Assembly: GCF_009765355.1 (NCBI RefSeq)
Contig: NZ_VTHK01000008.1
Span: 215,212-279,211 of the forward strand
Length of the DNA: 64,000 nucleotides
Source of the DNA: Amycolatopsis anabasis
GTDB taxonomy: Bacteria > Actinomycetota > Actinomycetes > Mycobacteriales > Pseudonocardiaceae
Direction of reading: 5' to 3'
Position numbers and translations under genes: made by a program. Positions 41,415 through 49,195 of the stretch are shown one piece after another (the stretch's first letter is position 1; every line of letters begins with the position of its first letter). Under the pieces are notes generated by a model. It ran no database searches. It was not told the origin of the DNA and saw only the letters and a list, made by a program, of their open reading frames with translations.

Positions 41415-41967
41415 CATGTGTGCGGCCGATCCCAGCGCCGTCCGCTGTTGACCTTGGTTGGCCGCCGGTCTCCGCCGCTAGTCGCACCTGGGTTGGTCGA
41501 CACACCCACAGCTCGTACCGGCTCCACGGCGCTGTCTGGATCGACCTTGATGGCGACGGGTCGGCGTTGGATACTCGTGACGCGAGGGTCATTAGATCTG
41601 GGTGTGATGCGGGTTCCGGCCTTGTGGCTTGGAGGTCACGTCGGCCGGAGACCCCGAGGGGGGTCAGATGTGGTGATCCTCGTGAGTGTCAGCTGGCCTG
41701 CGGCTCCCGGTGCATAGCGCTTGCCCGGGAGCCGTGGCACGTCCGGGGTGCTGTGGAACTTGGCGCGCAGCAAGGCATGCGCTGTCTCCTTGGGGAGACG
41801 GTCGATAATCACCATGCCTAAAGAGTTCTTCTCTTGTAGGTACCTGCGACGGCCCGGGCGAAGGTTTCTTTTATCGTACTTATGCGCGGTCGCACAAGCG
41901 GAAGCGCGCCCGCCTTGCTCCGTTGTGGGCGGGACGGCCTTTCTTTTGCTGGGTGGGGTTTTGGTGG
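41415..41967. other. Gene-poor stretch next to tRNAs, possible element remnants
   Basis: 553 bp with atypical base composition and weak codon bias. On the plus strand a short peptide AVWIDLDGDGSALDTRDARV (around 41534-41595) resembles the start of secreted HNH-type nucleases. On the minus strand about 60 codons (41636-41815) read like a decayed fragment, VIIDRLPKETAHALLRAKFH. Neither has a proper gene structure. Position directly after tRNA-Phe would fit the debris of an integrated element, but I see no attachment-site repeat. Confidence 0.35.
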
Positions 41968-42387
41968 TTATGGGTGGCGGGTGGTGTGGAGGGTCAGCCA
42001 GTTGCCGCCGGTGGCCAGGGCGGTGAGGAGTTGGGTCGCGTGGTCGGCGAAGTGGGAGAGGTCGGCGTGCAGGAGTGCCGCGCGTTCGGGGTCGAGGGGG
42101 TGGGGGTCGTCCCACCACAGGTCGATCGCCGGGGCGGTGGTGACGACGATCGACTGGATCAGCCGGAGGATGTCCGCGGATTTCCGGGGGGACGCGGCGC
42201 GGAACTCGGATTCGATCTCGTCGCAGGCGGCGAGTAGCTCGCGCAGTTGGCGGACCGCGTCGGCGGGGGTGCCGTTCCAGGTCGCGTTCGGCCAGGTTCG
42301 GTCGCTCAGTTCCAGCCAGAGCCGCCAGCCGGCGGCCAGTTCGGCATCGTCGGCGGGAGTCCAGGAGACCGGCACGGGCCAGTACAT
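41968..42387 (-). CDS. Hypothetical helical protein
   Basis: 139 aa, MYWPVPVSWTPADDAELAAG, with mostly helical prediction and many Trp, Leu and acidic residues. Codon use fits the genome, supporting a real gene. The nearest family is not recognised. It lies tail-side of the tRNA-flanking debris and 58 nt downstream of the alpha/beta-hydrolase gene on the same strand. Confidence 0.6.
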   Translation of the reverse strand: MYWPVPVSWTPADDAELAAGWRLWLELSDRTWPNATWNGTPADAVRQLRELLAACDEIESEFRAASPRKSADILRLIQSIVVTTAPAIDLWWDDPHPLDPERAALLHADLSHFADHATQLLTALATGGNWLTLHTTRHP

Positions 42388-42445
42388 CGGTCAACTGTGC
42401 GCCGTCCGGCGCGGGCGAAAAAGGTTACGGTGCCGTACGTCACGG

Positions 42446-43321
42446 TCAGGACCGGGCTCCGGTCGGGTCGCGTAGGAAATCGGCGATCGTGAGCGACTGG
42501 TCCGGCAGGTAGTGCCCCGCGTCCGGGAGCACGCGCACCCGGGCGTGCGGGACCGCTTCGGCGAGCCGTCGTGCCGTTCCGGGGGCGTCCAGCATGGCGT
42601 CCCGCGCGCCGAGGACGGTCAGGATCGGCATGGTCAGTTCGCGCAGCCGGTCGTCGGGGAAGGTCGGCAGGGGCTCCATCCGGGGGCGGAAGTGCTTGGT
42701 GGTCAGCAGGTTCAGCTCGAGCAGCGCGGCGCCGATCGGGTCCTGGTGATCCGCGGCGAGGGCCGCCGGTCCGGCGGCCAGCACCAGGGCTTTGCGCAGC
42801 CCGCGGTCGCCGAAGGGGCGCAGCAGCGCGTACTTCAGCAGCACGCCCACCTTCCGGCGGCCGATGCCGCTGGGGTTCAGCAACGCCAGCTCGGTGATCC
42901 GCTCCGGGCGCCGCGTCGCGTAGTCCAGGGCGAACCACCCGCCCAGCGACTCCGCCACGATCGACGTGCTGGTCAGCGCGAGCCCGTCGAGCACGTCGTC
43001 CAGCCACGACGCGTACTCCGCGGAGGCCAGCGGAGGTCGGGAGGGCGCGCTCAGGCCCGGCTCGCCGATGACGTCCACGGCGTACACCCGCCGGTCCCGG
43101 GTCCACGCGGCGACGCGGGGCAGCCACCCCGCCGCGTTCCCCGCCGATCCGTGCAACGCCAGCACCGGCGGGGCGTGCTCCGGACCGGAGGCCAGCACGA
43201 ACGTGTCGCCGTGCCGGGTGGGCACGGTGCGCCGCTCGCTCGGCACCGGCCAGCGCTCCAGCAGGTCCAGGTACCGCTGCCGGATCAGGCGTTCGCCCTC
43301 GGGCGACCGGTAGATGCTCAT
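42446..43321 (-). CDS. Alpha/beta-fold hydrolase
   Basis: 291 aa. Oxyanion region LALHGSAGNAAGW, nucleophile elbow VAESLGGWF (Ser near 128), acid in VLGARDAM and a catalytic His in DAGHYLPDQ near 276: a complete triad. Resembles small esterases or haloperoxidase-like hydrolases. ATG 43321 follows GGAGGGCCG. Divergent from the ArsR-SRPBCC gene; the operator at 43435 could affect both. Confidence 0.85.
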   Translation of the reverse strand: MSIYRSPEGERLIRQRYLDLLERWPVPSERRTVPTRHGDTFVLASGPEHAPPVLALHGSAGNAAGWLPRVAAWTRDRRVYAVDVIGEPGLSAPSRPPLASAEYASWLDDVLDGLALTSTSIVAESLGGWFALDYATRRPERITELALLNPSGIGRRKVGVLLKYALLRPFGDRGLRKALVLAAGPAALAADHQDPIGAALLELNLLTTKHFRPRMEPLPTFPDDRLRELTMPILTVLGARDAMLDAPGTARRLAEAVPHARVRVLPDAGHYLPDQSLTIADFLRDPTGARS

Positions 43322-43427
43322 CGGCCCTCCATGAGTGAGAGATGCTTCCGAAAAGTTCCTTAAACAACTCTATCTGGTCACCAAGAAGGGCGGCAAAGGG
43401 TAAAAAGGGGGACTCAGTATTGCCGAG

Positions 43428-43457
43428 TTGACATGCAAGTAATCGCTTGCCTATGGT
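43428..43457 (+). promoter_or_regulatory. Promoter with operator in the -35/-10 spacer
   Basis: TTGACA (43428-43433), an 18-bp spacer and TATGGT (43452-43457). The spacer holds the inverted repeat GCAAG-TAATCG-CTTGC (43435-43450). The GTG at 43464 is 6 nt past the -10, implying a leaderless transcript. Confidence 0.75.
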
Positions 43458-43463
43458 GGCGGA

Positions 43464-44225
43464 GTGCGCACTGATCCGGTCCGGGTGTTCAAGGCGCTGG
43501 CGGATCCGACCCGTCAGCGCCTGCTGGACCGGTTGCGGGAGGACAACGGGCAACCGCTCGGTGCGCTGTGCCGGGATCTCGGCATCACGCGACAGGGCAT
43601 CACGCAGCATCTCGCGGTGCTGGAGGCGGCCGAGCTGATCACCACCGTGCGGCGCGGCCGGGAGAAACTGCACTACCTCAACCCGGTCCCGCTCCAGGAG
43701 ATCTACGAGCGGTGGATCGCGAAATTCGAACGCACCGAACTCGCCGCGCTCAGCGGCCTGAAGAGACGAATCGAACAGGACGGTTACGCCATGGACAAAC
43801 CCAAGCTCGTGCACGTCATCTACATCGCGACCACCCCGGAACGGTTGTGGCACGCGCTCACCGATCCGGAGCTGACCGGCCAATACTGGGGGCACCGCAA
43901 CGTTTCCGGCTGGGCCAAGGGCGACCGCTGGGAACACCAGCGACCGGAGGACGGCGTCGCCGACGTCATCGGCACGATCCTGGAGGTCGACCCGCCGCGC
44001 CGCCTGGTGCATTCCTGGGCGTCGCCGGATGATGCCGACAATCCCGGGCGCCACTCGCGGGTGACCTACGACCTGGAGCCGGTCGCGGACGCCGTCAAGC
44101 TCACCGTCACCCACGAGGACCTGCCCTCCGACCAGCTCCAGGACACCGACGACGGCTGGGCGCTGGTGCTGTCGAGCCTCAAGTCCCAGCTGGAAACCGG
44201 TCGTCCGCTGAGTTCTCTGCTCTGA
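43464..44225 (+). CDS. ArsR-family HTH fused to SRPBCC (AHSA1) domain
   Basis: 253 aa. N-terminal ArsR winged helix (VFKALADPTRQRLLDRLREDNG ... LGITRQGITQHLAVLEAAELI, residues 5-75). No arsenic-type Cys pairs are visible. From about residue 112 an SRPBCC/START-like domain follows (VIYIATTPERLWHALTDPELTGQYWG), which may bind a hydrophobic ligand. Such one-component fusions are known in actinomycetes. Its own promoter contains a palindrome in the spacer, so autorepression is likely. Confidence 0.88.
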   Translation: MRTDPVRVFKALADPTRQRLLDRLREDNGQPLGALCRDLGITRQGITQHLAVLEAAELITTVRRGREKLHYLNPVPLQEIYERWIAKFERTELAALSGLKRRIEQDGYAMDKPKLVHVIYIATTPERLWHALTDPELTGQYWGHRNVSGWAKGDRWEHQRPEDGVADVIGTILEVDPPRRLVHSWASPDDADNPGRHSRVTYDLEPVADAVKLTVTHEDLPSDQLQDTDDGWALVLSSLKSQLETGRPLSSLL

Positions 44226-44246
44226 TTGGCGGTAGCCTCGGCGATT

Positions 44247-46322
44247 GTGGCGGACGAGAACCGGTTCGAAGGCGACGCCGAGAACGTCCTGCAGGGGCGG
44301 GACATCTACGGTGGCGTCCACTTCCACCATTCCCGCCGGGCCGCCACGGCCCGCTGCCAGGTGCCGCCGGCGCCCGCGCACTACACCGACAACGAACGGC
44401 CACTGTCCGAACTGGACGAATGGCTGGTCCACAAGCACGACCGCGATGGGCCGAAGGTGGCGATCCTGCGCGGCCCGCCCGGCTGCGGCACGACCACGCT
44501 CGCCGGATTCTGGGTGCACCAGCACGAAGAGTCCTATCCGGACGGGCATTTCTTCGTCCGCCTCACCGCCGGGCCGGACGAGGCCGAGCAGGAACGCCCC
44601 GCGCTCGCCGAACTCCTGATGGCCGCCGGGATCACCGCGGACGAGATCCCGGCGAGCCTGGAGGGCCGGGCCGCGCAGTGGCGGTCGTGGTCGACGGGCA
44701 AGCGGCTCGCCCTGGTCGTCGACGACGCCCTCACCGCCGGGCAGGTGCGGGCGTTCCTGCCCGGAGCCGGGGCTTCGGCGGTGCTGGTCACCGAGGCCGG
44801 GCGGCTGGAGAGCCTGCGGGCCTGGGTCGCGGTCCGGCCGGTGGACATCTCGCCGATGGCCGACGACGCCGCGCGCCTGCTGCTCGGCCGGATCGTCGGC
44901 GAGGACCGGCTCGCCGCCGAACCGGACGCGGTGCGCGAGGTGATCGCGTTGTGCGCCGGTTCGACGGTCGCCCTGTGCGTGGTCGCGTCCCTGCTCACCG
45001 AGTTCCCGGACCGCCCGATCGCCCGCCTGGCGCGGCGGCTGGCCCGGGACGAGCGCACGCTCGCCGAGCTCTCCCCGGACCCGGACCTTTCGGTGTCGGT
45101 CGTGTTCGACGCGGCCTACCGCCGCCTGAACGCCCTCGCGCGGCGGTGCTACCAGGTGCTCGGCGTCCATCCGGGATCCGGTTCGGTCAGCGCGGACGCC
45201 GTGGCGGTCGCACTCGGCGAGGATCCCGACGACGTTTCCGACGGGCTGCGGGATTTGTTGCGTGCCAGGCTGGTTCAGGAGACCGAGGAGGATCGCTTCC
45301 TCATCTCCGGGCTGATCCGCCGCCACGCCCGCGCGCAGGCCGAGGACGCCGAGGCGTTGCGGCGGCGGGTGATCGCGTACTACTGGGCCCGCGCCCGCGC
45401 GGCCGACGCCCTGCTGATGCCCGATCGCGGCTGGCGCGAGCGGATCTGGCCCGGGCTGCCCGTCGACACCGGCGGGCAGACCCCCGCGGAAGCGCGCCGC
45501 TGGCTGGAGGACGAGCGCGAGAACCTGCTCGGCGCGGTGCGGCTCGCCTACCAGCTCGGTGAGCTGGAGCGGACCTGCCAGCTGTGCCTGGCGCTGTGGC
45601 CGTTGCACGAACAGGGCAAGTACGTCCACGACATGGCGGCCGCGAACTCGATCGGGGTCGAGGCCGCGGTGGCGCTCGGCGACGACCTGAGCGCGGCCGT
45701 GCTCGGCTGCCAGCACGGGTTCGCGCACCGGGAACGGGGCGAGCTCGAGCGCGCCGCCGAACTGTTCGCCGCCGCGGGCGAAGCGGGCCGCCGCGCCGGT
45801 TCGCCGGACGCGGAGGCGACCGCCGTGGAGTCGCTCGCGCTGGTCCGCCTCGATCAGGGGCGCACCGCGGAGGCCGCCGTACTGCTGCGGCGGAACCTGG
45901 AGATGGCCGAGCGGATCGGCGTGCCGCGGCGGCTCACGCTGGCCCGGTTCCACCTCGCGAAGGCCCTGCCCGCGGCCGAAGCGTTGCCGTTGCTGGCGGC
46001 CGTCCGCGCGGATTTCCAAGACCGGGCGGAGCCGTACAATCTGGTGAAAACCGGTCTGTGGCAAGGAAAGAAGCTGATCGAAGCCGGTCGGTTGCCGGAG
46101 GCCGCGGTGGCGCTGGACGAAGCTTCCGAGCTGGCGGCCGAAGGCGGCTGGCATTTCGAACGCGGGCAGCTCGGCGAGGCCCGAGCCGATCTCGCGCTGG
46201 CGCGGGACGAACCGGAGGTGGCGGCCGCGTACCTGCGGGACGCGGCCGCCATCTACCGGTTGCGGGACTTCGGCGCCCGGGTGCGGGCGGTTCAGGAGCG
46301 GCTGGACCGGCTCACAGGGTGA
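44247..46322 (+). CDS. NB-ARC/TPR (NLR-like) STAND protein with N-terminal amyloid-type motif
   Basis: About 691 aa from GTG 44247; the frame is open from 44226. Residues 13-26 (NVLQGRDIYGGVHFH) match the short Q-x-RDI-x-GG-x-x-F amyloid signalling motifs placed at the N-terminus of bacterial NLRs. An NB-ARC-like ATPase follows (residues 65-320), with P-loop GPPGCGTTT near 75-87 and Walker B LALVVDDA. A winged-helix region and TPR-like repeats lie from about 430 to the end. The P-loop has Thr where Lys is expected (GCGTT). The small effector-like protein at 48646 ends in a matching motif. No ribosome binding site; TAGCCT 8 nt before GTG may be a -10. Confidence 0.85.
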   Translation: MADENRFEGDAENVLQGRDIYGGVHFHHSRRAATARCQVPPAPAHYTDNERPLSELDEWLVHKHDRDGPKVAILRGPPGCGTTTLAGFWVHQHEESYPDGHFFVRLTAGPDEAEQERPALAELLMAAGITADEIPASLEGRAAQWRSWSTGKRLALVVDDALTAGQVRAFLPGAGASAVLVTEAGRLESLRAWVAVRPVDISPMADDAARLLLGRIVGEDRLAAEPDAVREVIALCAGSTVALCVVASLLTEFPDRPIARLARRLARDERTLAELSPDPDLSVSVVFDAAYRRLNALARRCYQVLGVHPGSGSVSADAVAVALGEDPDDVSDGLRDLLRARLVQETEEDRFLISGLIRRHARAQAEDAEALRRRVIAYYWARARAADALLMPDRGWRERIWPGLPVDTGGQTPAEARRWLEDERENLLGAVRLAYQLGELERTCQLCLALWPLHEQGKYVHDMAAANSIGVEAAVALGDDLSAAVLGCQHGFAHRERGELERAAELFAAAGEAGRRAGSPDAEATAVESLALVRLDQGRTAEAAVLLRRNLEMAERIGVPRRLTLARFHLAKALPAAEALPLLAAVRADFQDRAEPYNLVKTGLWQGKKLIEAGRLPEAAVALDEASELAAEGGWHFERGQLGEARADLALARDEPEVAAAYLRDAAAIYRLRDFGARVRAVQERLDRLTG

Positions 46323-46890
46323 GCCAGACCGGCAACGTCCACCCCTGGCGGCAGGTGTGCCCGCCCGAGCCGAGATCGCAGCCTTCCACCACGATCCGGT
46401 ACTCGCCGGGCCGGAGGTTGCCCCAGGACGTGATCCCGCTGAACCGCCCGCACCAGCCCGCGCCCTGCGTCAGGTCGCACTCCTGGTCACCGCCGATGTC
46501 CTGGCCGTCGCGCCGGATGTTGACCAGCCAGTCGACGTAGTTGAACGGGTCGCTGACACCCCATTCGAAGCGGATTCCGGTGCCGCCCACCCGGAAGGCG
46601 GAGGTGACCATGTTCGTGCCCTGGCTGGGCGAGAAGACCATCGCCCCGTTCTCGAACCACTGGTACGAGCCGTTGCCGTAGGCGAACGCGCTCCCGGTCG
46701 GGCAGCCGAACGAGCCGTCGCCGCGGCCGTTGTCGTACCACCGGCGGTACAGCGGCTGGGGCACGTCGTAGGAGCACACCCGCGGGGCGGCCCCTGGTTC
46801 CGCGGCCGTGGCCGACGCCGCCGGGACGGGCGCAACGCCGAGCAGCGCGAACGCCAGTGCGATCGCCGCGCGGGAGATCATCCGTCGCAT
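46312..46890 (-). CDS. Secreted LGFP-like protein
   Basis: 192 aa. Signal peptide MRRMISRAAIALAFALLGVAP with cleavage near ASA. The mature protein has six or more Cys and an LGFP-like segment YDNGRGDGSFGCPTGSAFA followed by YQWFENGAMVFSP. LGFP repeats bind cell-wall surfaces in actinomycetes. ATG 46890 has AGGAGGAG 6 nt upstream. It overlaps the NLR 3' end by 11 nt, tail to tail. Confidence 0.72.
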   Translation of the reverse strand: MRRMISRAAIALAFALLGVAPVPAASATAAEPGAAPRVCSYDVPQPLYRRWYDNGRGDGSFGCPTGSAFAYGNGSYQWFENGAMVFSPSQGTNMVTSAFRVGGTGIRFEWGVSDPFNYVDWLVNIRRDGQDIGGDQECDLTQGAGWCGRFSGITSWGNLRPGEYRIVVEGCDLGSGGHTCRQGWTLPVWLTL

Positions 46891-46987
46891 CTTTCTCCTC
46901 CTGTCGTGGGCAGGAGGAGATCGTCGCGGCGCGGAACCCCCGCCGGACAGGGAACCGGGTCCCAGGCGGCCGGGAACATTTCCCGGC

Positions 46988-48571
46988 CTAGCACACGGTG
47001 GCGTGTGCGGTGAACGAATCGTGCGCGAGGTGCACGGTGATCCGTTTCGGCAGCTCGTCGAGCGCGCGGCCGGATTCCAGCCAGGCGTGCAGCACCGACG
47101 CCAGCAGCGCGCCGTGCCGCCGCGGCCCGTCGAACCGCACGAACCGCCCGTTCATGGTTCCGGCGAGCCACGAACCGTCCTCGTCGCGGGCGGTGGCGAG
47201 CGCGCAACCCGGCAGCGCGGCGAGCGTGCCGGTGATCCACCGCCCGGCGTCGCGGGGCCGGTCGTGCACCACGATGTCGGCGAGGTCGAGCAGCCGGGTC
47301 GCCGGTTCCCCGGTCCCCACCACCAGGTGGGCGCCCGCCGGGATCAGCGGGGGCTTGCGCAGCGCGTCGGCGGCGTACCGGGTCACCGTGGCGGCCAGGT
47401 CGCCGTTCCCGCGCAGGGCGACCCGGACGAGCTGCGCGTGCGGCGGGGTCGTGTCGACCTCCGGCACGGGCAACGCCCGCTCGTCGACCGGGTGCGGCGG
47501 CTCGGGGAGGTCGAGCGCGCGGTAGATCGTGCGCCGGAGCACGGCCGCCGACGCGCCGGGGCGGGCGGTGGCGAGGTCGGTGACCGGGGCGTAGGCGGCC
47601 GGATCGTGCGTTGCCACGGCCCGTTCGAGCTGGGCCGCCGCGTCCCGCGCCGGATCGAAGCGCGGGGCGAGGTCCAGCAGGCGGCCGATCGGGGAACGCG
47701 GGTCCACCGCGCCGGCCGGGGCCGCCGCGAGCAGCACCGGAGTGCCCAGCGCGGCCGAGTAGAAGGTGACCGAGCCGTGGTCGCCGATCGTGACATCGGC
47801 GGCCACCAGCGCGGCCCGCCACAGCTCCTCGCGGGGGAGCACCAGCACACCGGCGCGGGCGCAGTCGTCGAACCAGCGGCTGACCAGCCACCGCGAATGC
47901 CCGTGCACGATGTTCGGATGCAGCGCGACCGCCAGCCGGTACGAGTCGAACGGCAACCGTGCGGCGAGTTCCCTTACCAGCAAAGGGTTCTGGCCGTACA
48001 GCGAATCGGCGCCCCAGGTCGAGGACAGGACGACCAGCCGCTGGCCGGGGTTCGCGCCCAGGGCCTGCCGGTAGGTTTCCCGCAGCGGGCGGCTGGCGCG
48101 CATCCGGTCCAGGCACGGATCCCCGGCGACCACGGCGGCGCCGACCGCCTCGGGACAGGCGAGCCGCAGCCGGTCGAGTTGCTCGTGGTGGGACAGCACG
48201 ATGATCGAGGGAACCAGTTCACCGCGATGCAGGAGCCACGGCGACGAAAGCCCGAAAACCGATTTCCGATTTCCGATTTCCGATTTCCGATTTCCGATTT
48301 CCAGGTACTTATTGTATCCCATTCCATGGGGGACGACCAGCAGTGGGGCTTTGATTTCCGGTAAATCTCCGCCGTAGCTCGCGGCGATCGCGAGATCGAA
48401 CCGGGTGCGCAGCGCTTCCCGCCACGGCAGGACCGCCACCTCGTGCCCGGCCAGGAACTCCTCGGTTCCCGCGGTGAACGCGCTGGATCCGGTGCTGGTG
48501 AACACGATCTGCACCCGCGGGTCCCCGGCGACCACCGGCAGCACGTCGAACAGCCGGGTCGCCGCGGTCAC
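46988..48571 (-). CDS. GT-B-like / glycerophosphotransferase-like protein with internal 7-bp repeats
   Basis: At least 527 aa. Rossmann-type strands VQIVFTSTG, PLLVVPHGMGYNK and the motif VTIGDHGSVTFYSAALGTPVLLAA resemble CDP-glycerol glycerophosphotransferase/GT-B folds. GTG 48571 is the nearest standard start. However, conserved-looking sequence (RTILAVAHNVTAATRLFD) continues upstream in frame to a CTG at 48649 that overlaps the TGA of the effector gene. The true start may therefore be there. The peptide EIGNRKSEIGNRKS is encoded by six exact 7-bp repeats (48259-48302), which can shift frame. Confidence 0.65.
   Translation of the reverse strand: MTAATRLFDVLPVVAGDPRVQIVFTSTGSSAFTAGTEEFLAGHEVAVLPWREALRTRFDLAIAASYGGDLPEIKAPLLVVPHGMGYNKYLEIGNRKSEIGNRKSVFGLSSPWLLHRGELVPSIIVLSHHEQLDRLRLACPEAVGAAVVAGDPCLDRMRASRPLRETYRQALGANPGQRLVVLSSTWGADSLYGQNPLLVRELAARLPFDSYRLAVALHPNIVHGHSRWLVSRWFDDCARAGVLVLPREELWRAALVAADVTIGDHGSVTFYSAALGTPVLLAAAPAGAVDPRSPIGRLLDLAPRFDPARDAAAQLERAVATHDPAAYAPVTDLATARPGASAAVLRRTIYRALDLPEPPHPVDERALPVPEVDTTPPHAQLVRVALRGNGDLAATVTRYAADALRKPPLIPAGAHLVVGTGEPATRLLDLADIVVHDRPRDAGRWITGTLAALPGCALATARDEDGSWLAGTMNGRFVRFDGPRRHGALLASVLHAWLESGRALDELPKRITVHLAHDSFTAHATVC
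48259..48302. repeat. Heptanucleotide tandem repeat CCGATTT x6
   Basis: Six exact copies of CCGATTT (48259-48300) plus a partial CC. It lies inside the minus-strand GT-B-like gene, where it reads as a 7-residue peptide period. Seven is not a multiple of three, so one copy gained or lost would shift the frame. Confidence 0.95.
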
Positions 48572-48645
48572 GTTGTGCGCGACCGCGAGAATGGTGCGTT
48601 CAGTTCGGGCCGTCCGCCACCGCGGCGTGGCCGGAAGCCATCCGC

Positions 48646-48993
48646 TCAGAACTTGATTCCGCCGTGAATGTCGCGGGCCTGCACGACCGGGCCGGTGACG
48701 TTTCCGGAAATGTGGTTGGTCACCCCGCCGGTTTCCGCATGCTGGTGAACCTCGGCGCGCTCTGCCTCGGTGCGCAGCGCCTTCGCGAATTCGGGATCCG
48801 CCCGCCCGGCGGTTTCCAGCCGTTCGGCGAGCGCGCGCACCGGTTCGGAATCCCGCGGCGCGTCCTTGGCCGCCTCCAGCGCGGCGATGGCGTCGGGCTG
48901 CTTCGCGAACTTCTTCTTGATCAGCTCGTACAGCCCGGCGGCCGCCTTGCCCCCGAGCGCGGCCGCGATGGAGATCAAAATGGGCTCTGGCAT
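48646..48993 (-). CDS. Small effector-like protein with C-terminal amyloid motif (Bell-like)
   Basis: 115 aa from ATG 48993 (GGAAGGAG 5 nt upstream). The frame is open further up, but the ribosome binding site fixes the start. The N-terminus PEPILISIAAALGGKAAAGLYELIKKKF is an amphipathic/hydrophobic helix pattern like Bell/HeLo-type membrane-active domains. The helical middle (ALEAAKDAPRDSEPVRALAERLETA) fits the same class. The last 20 residues (NVTGPVVQARDIHGGIKF) match the motif at the N-terminus of the NLR-like protein at 44247. In known pairs the NLR seeds amyloid in such an effector to trigger it. Its TGA overlaps a CTG that may start the downstream gene. Confidence 0.78.
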   Translation of the reverse strand: MPEPILISIAAALGGKAAAGLYELIKKKFAKQPDAIAALEAAKDAPRDSEPVRALAERLETAGRADPEFAKALRTEAERAEVHQHAETGGVTNHISGNVTGPVVQARDIHGGIKF

Positions 48994-49195
48994 GGCGCTC
49001 CTTCCGGCGGCGACCACTTCACCGTAACAGTCAGCGCCCATTTGAGAACTCGCTCCGCGATCCCGTCGACAGGGCGCTCCTTGGTGAGGCATGATCACCT
49101 TTCGCTGTGGGGCGCCCTGCCGCCGCGATAGCGGGGCCTTCGGCCGGCGAGTCCCCGGCGCATTTTGGCAGGTCAAGTTCTCTTCAGAGGTGCTG

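Noticed and set aside
42306..46154. A 1282-codon open frame on the minus strand
   Set aside because: It is antisense to the NLR-like, ArsR-SRPBCC and hydrolase genes. Its protein is Arg/Gly/Pro/Gln-rich with no domain, the usual shadow of GC-rich third positions.
48259..48302. CRISPR-like repeat
   Set aside because: The 7-bp units have no spacers between them; it is a simple tandem repeat.
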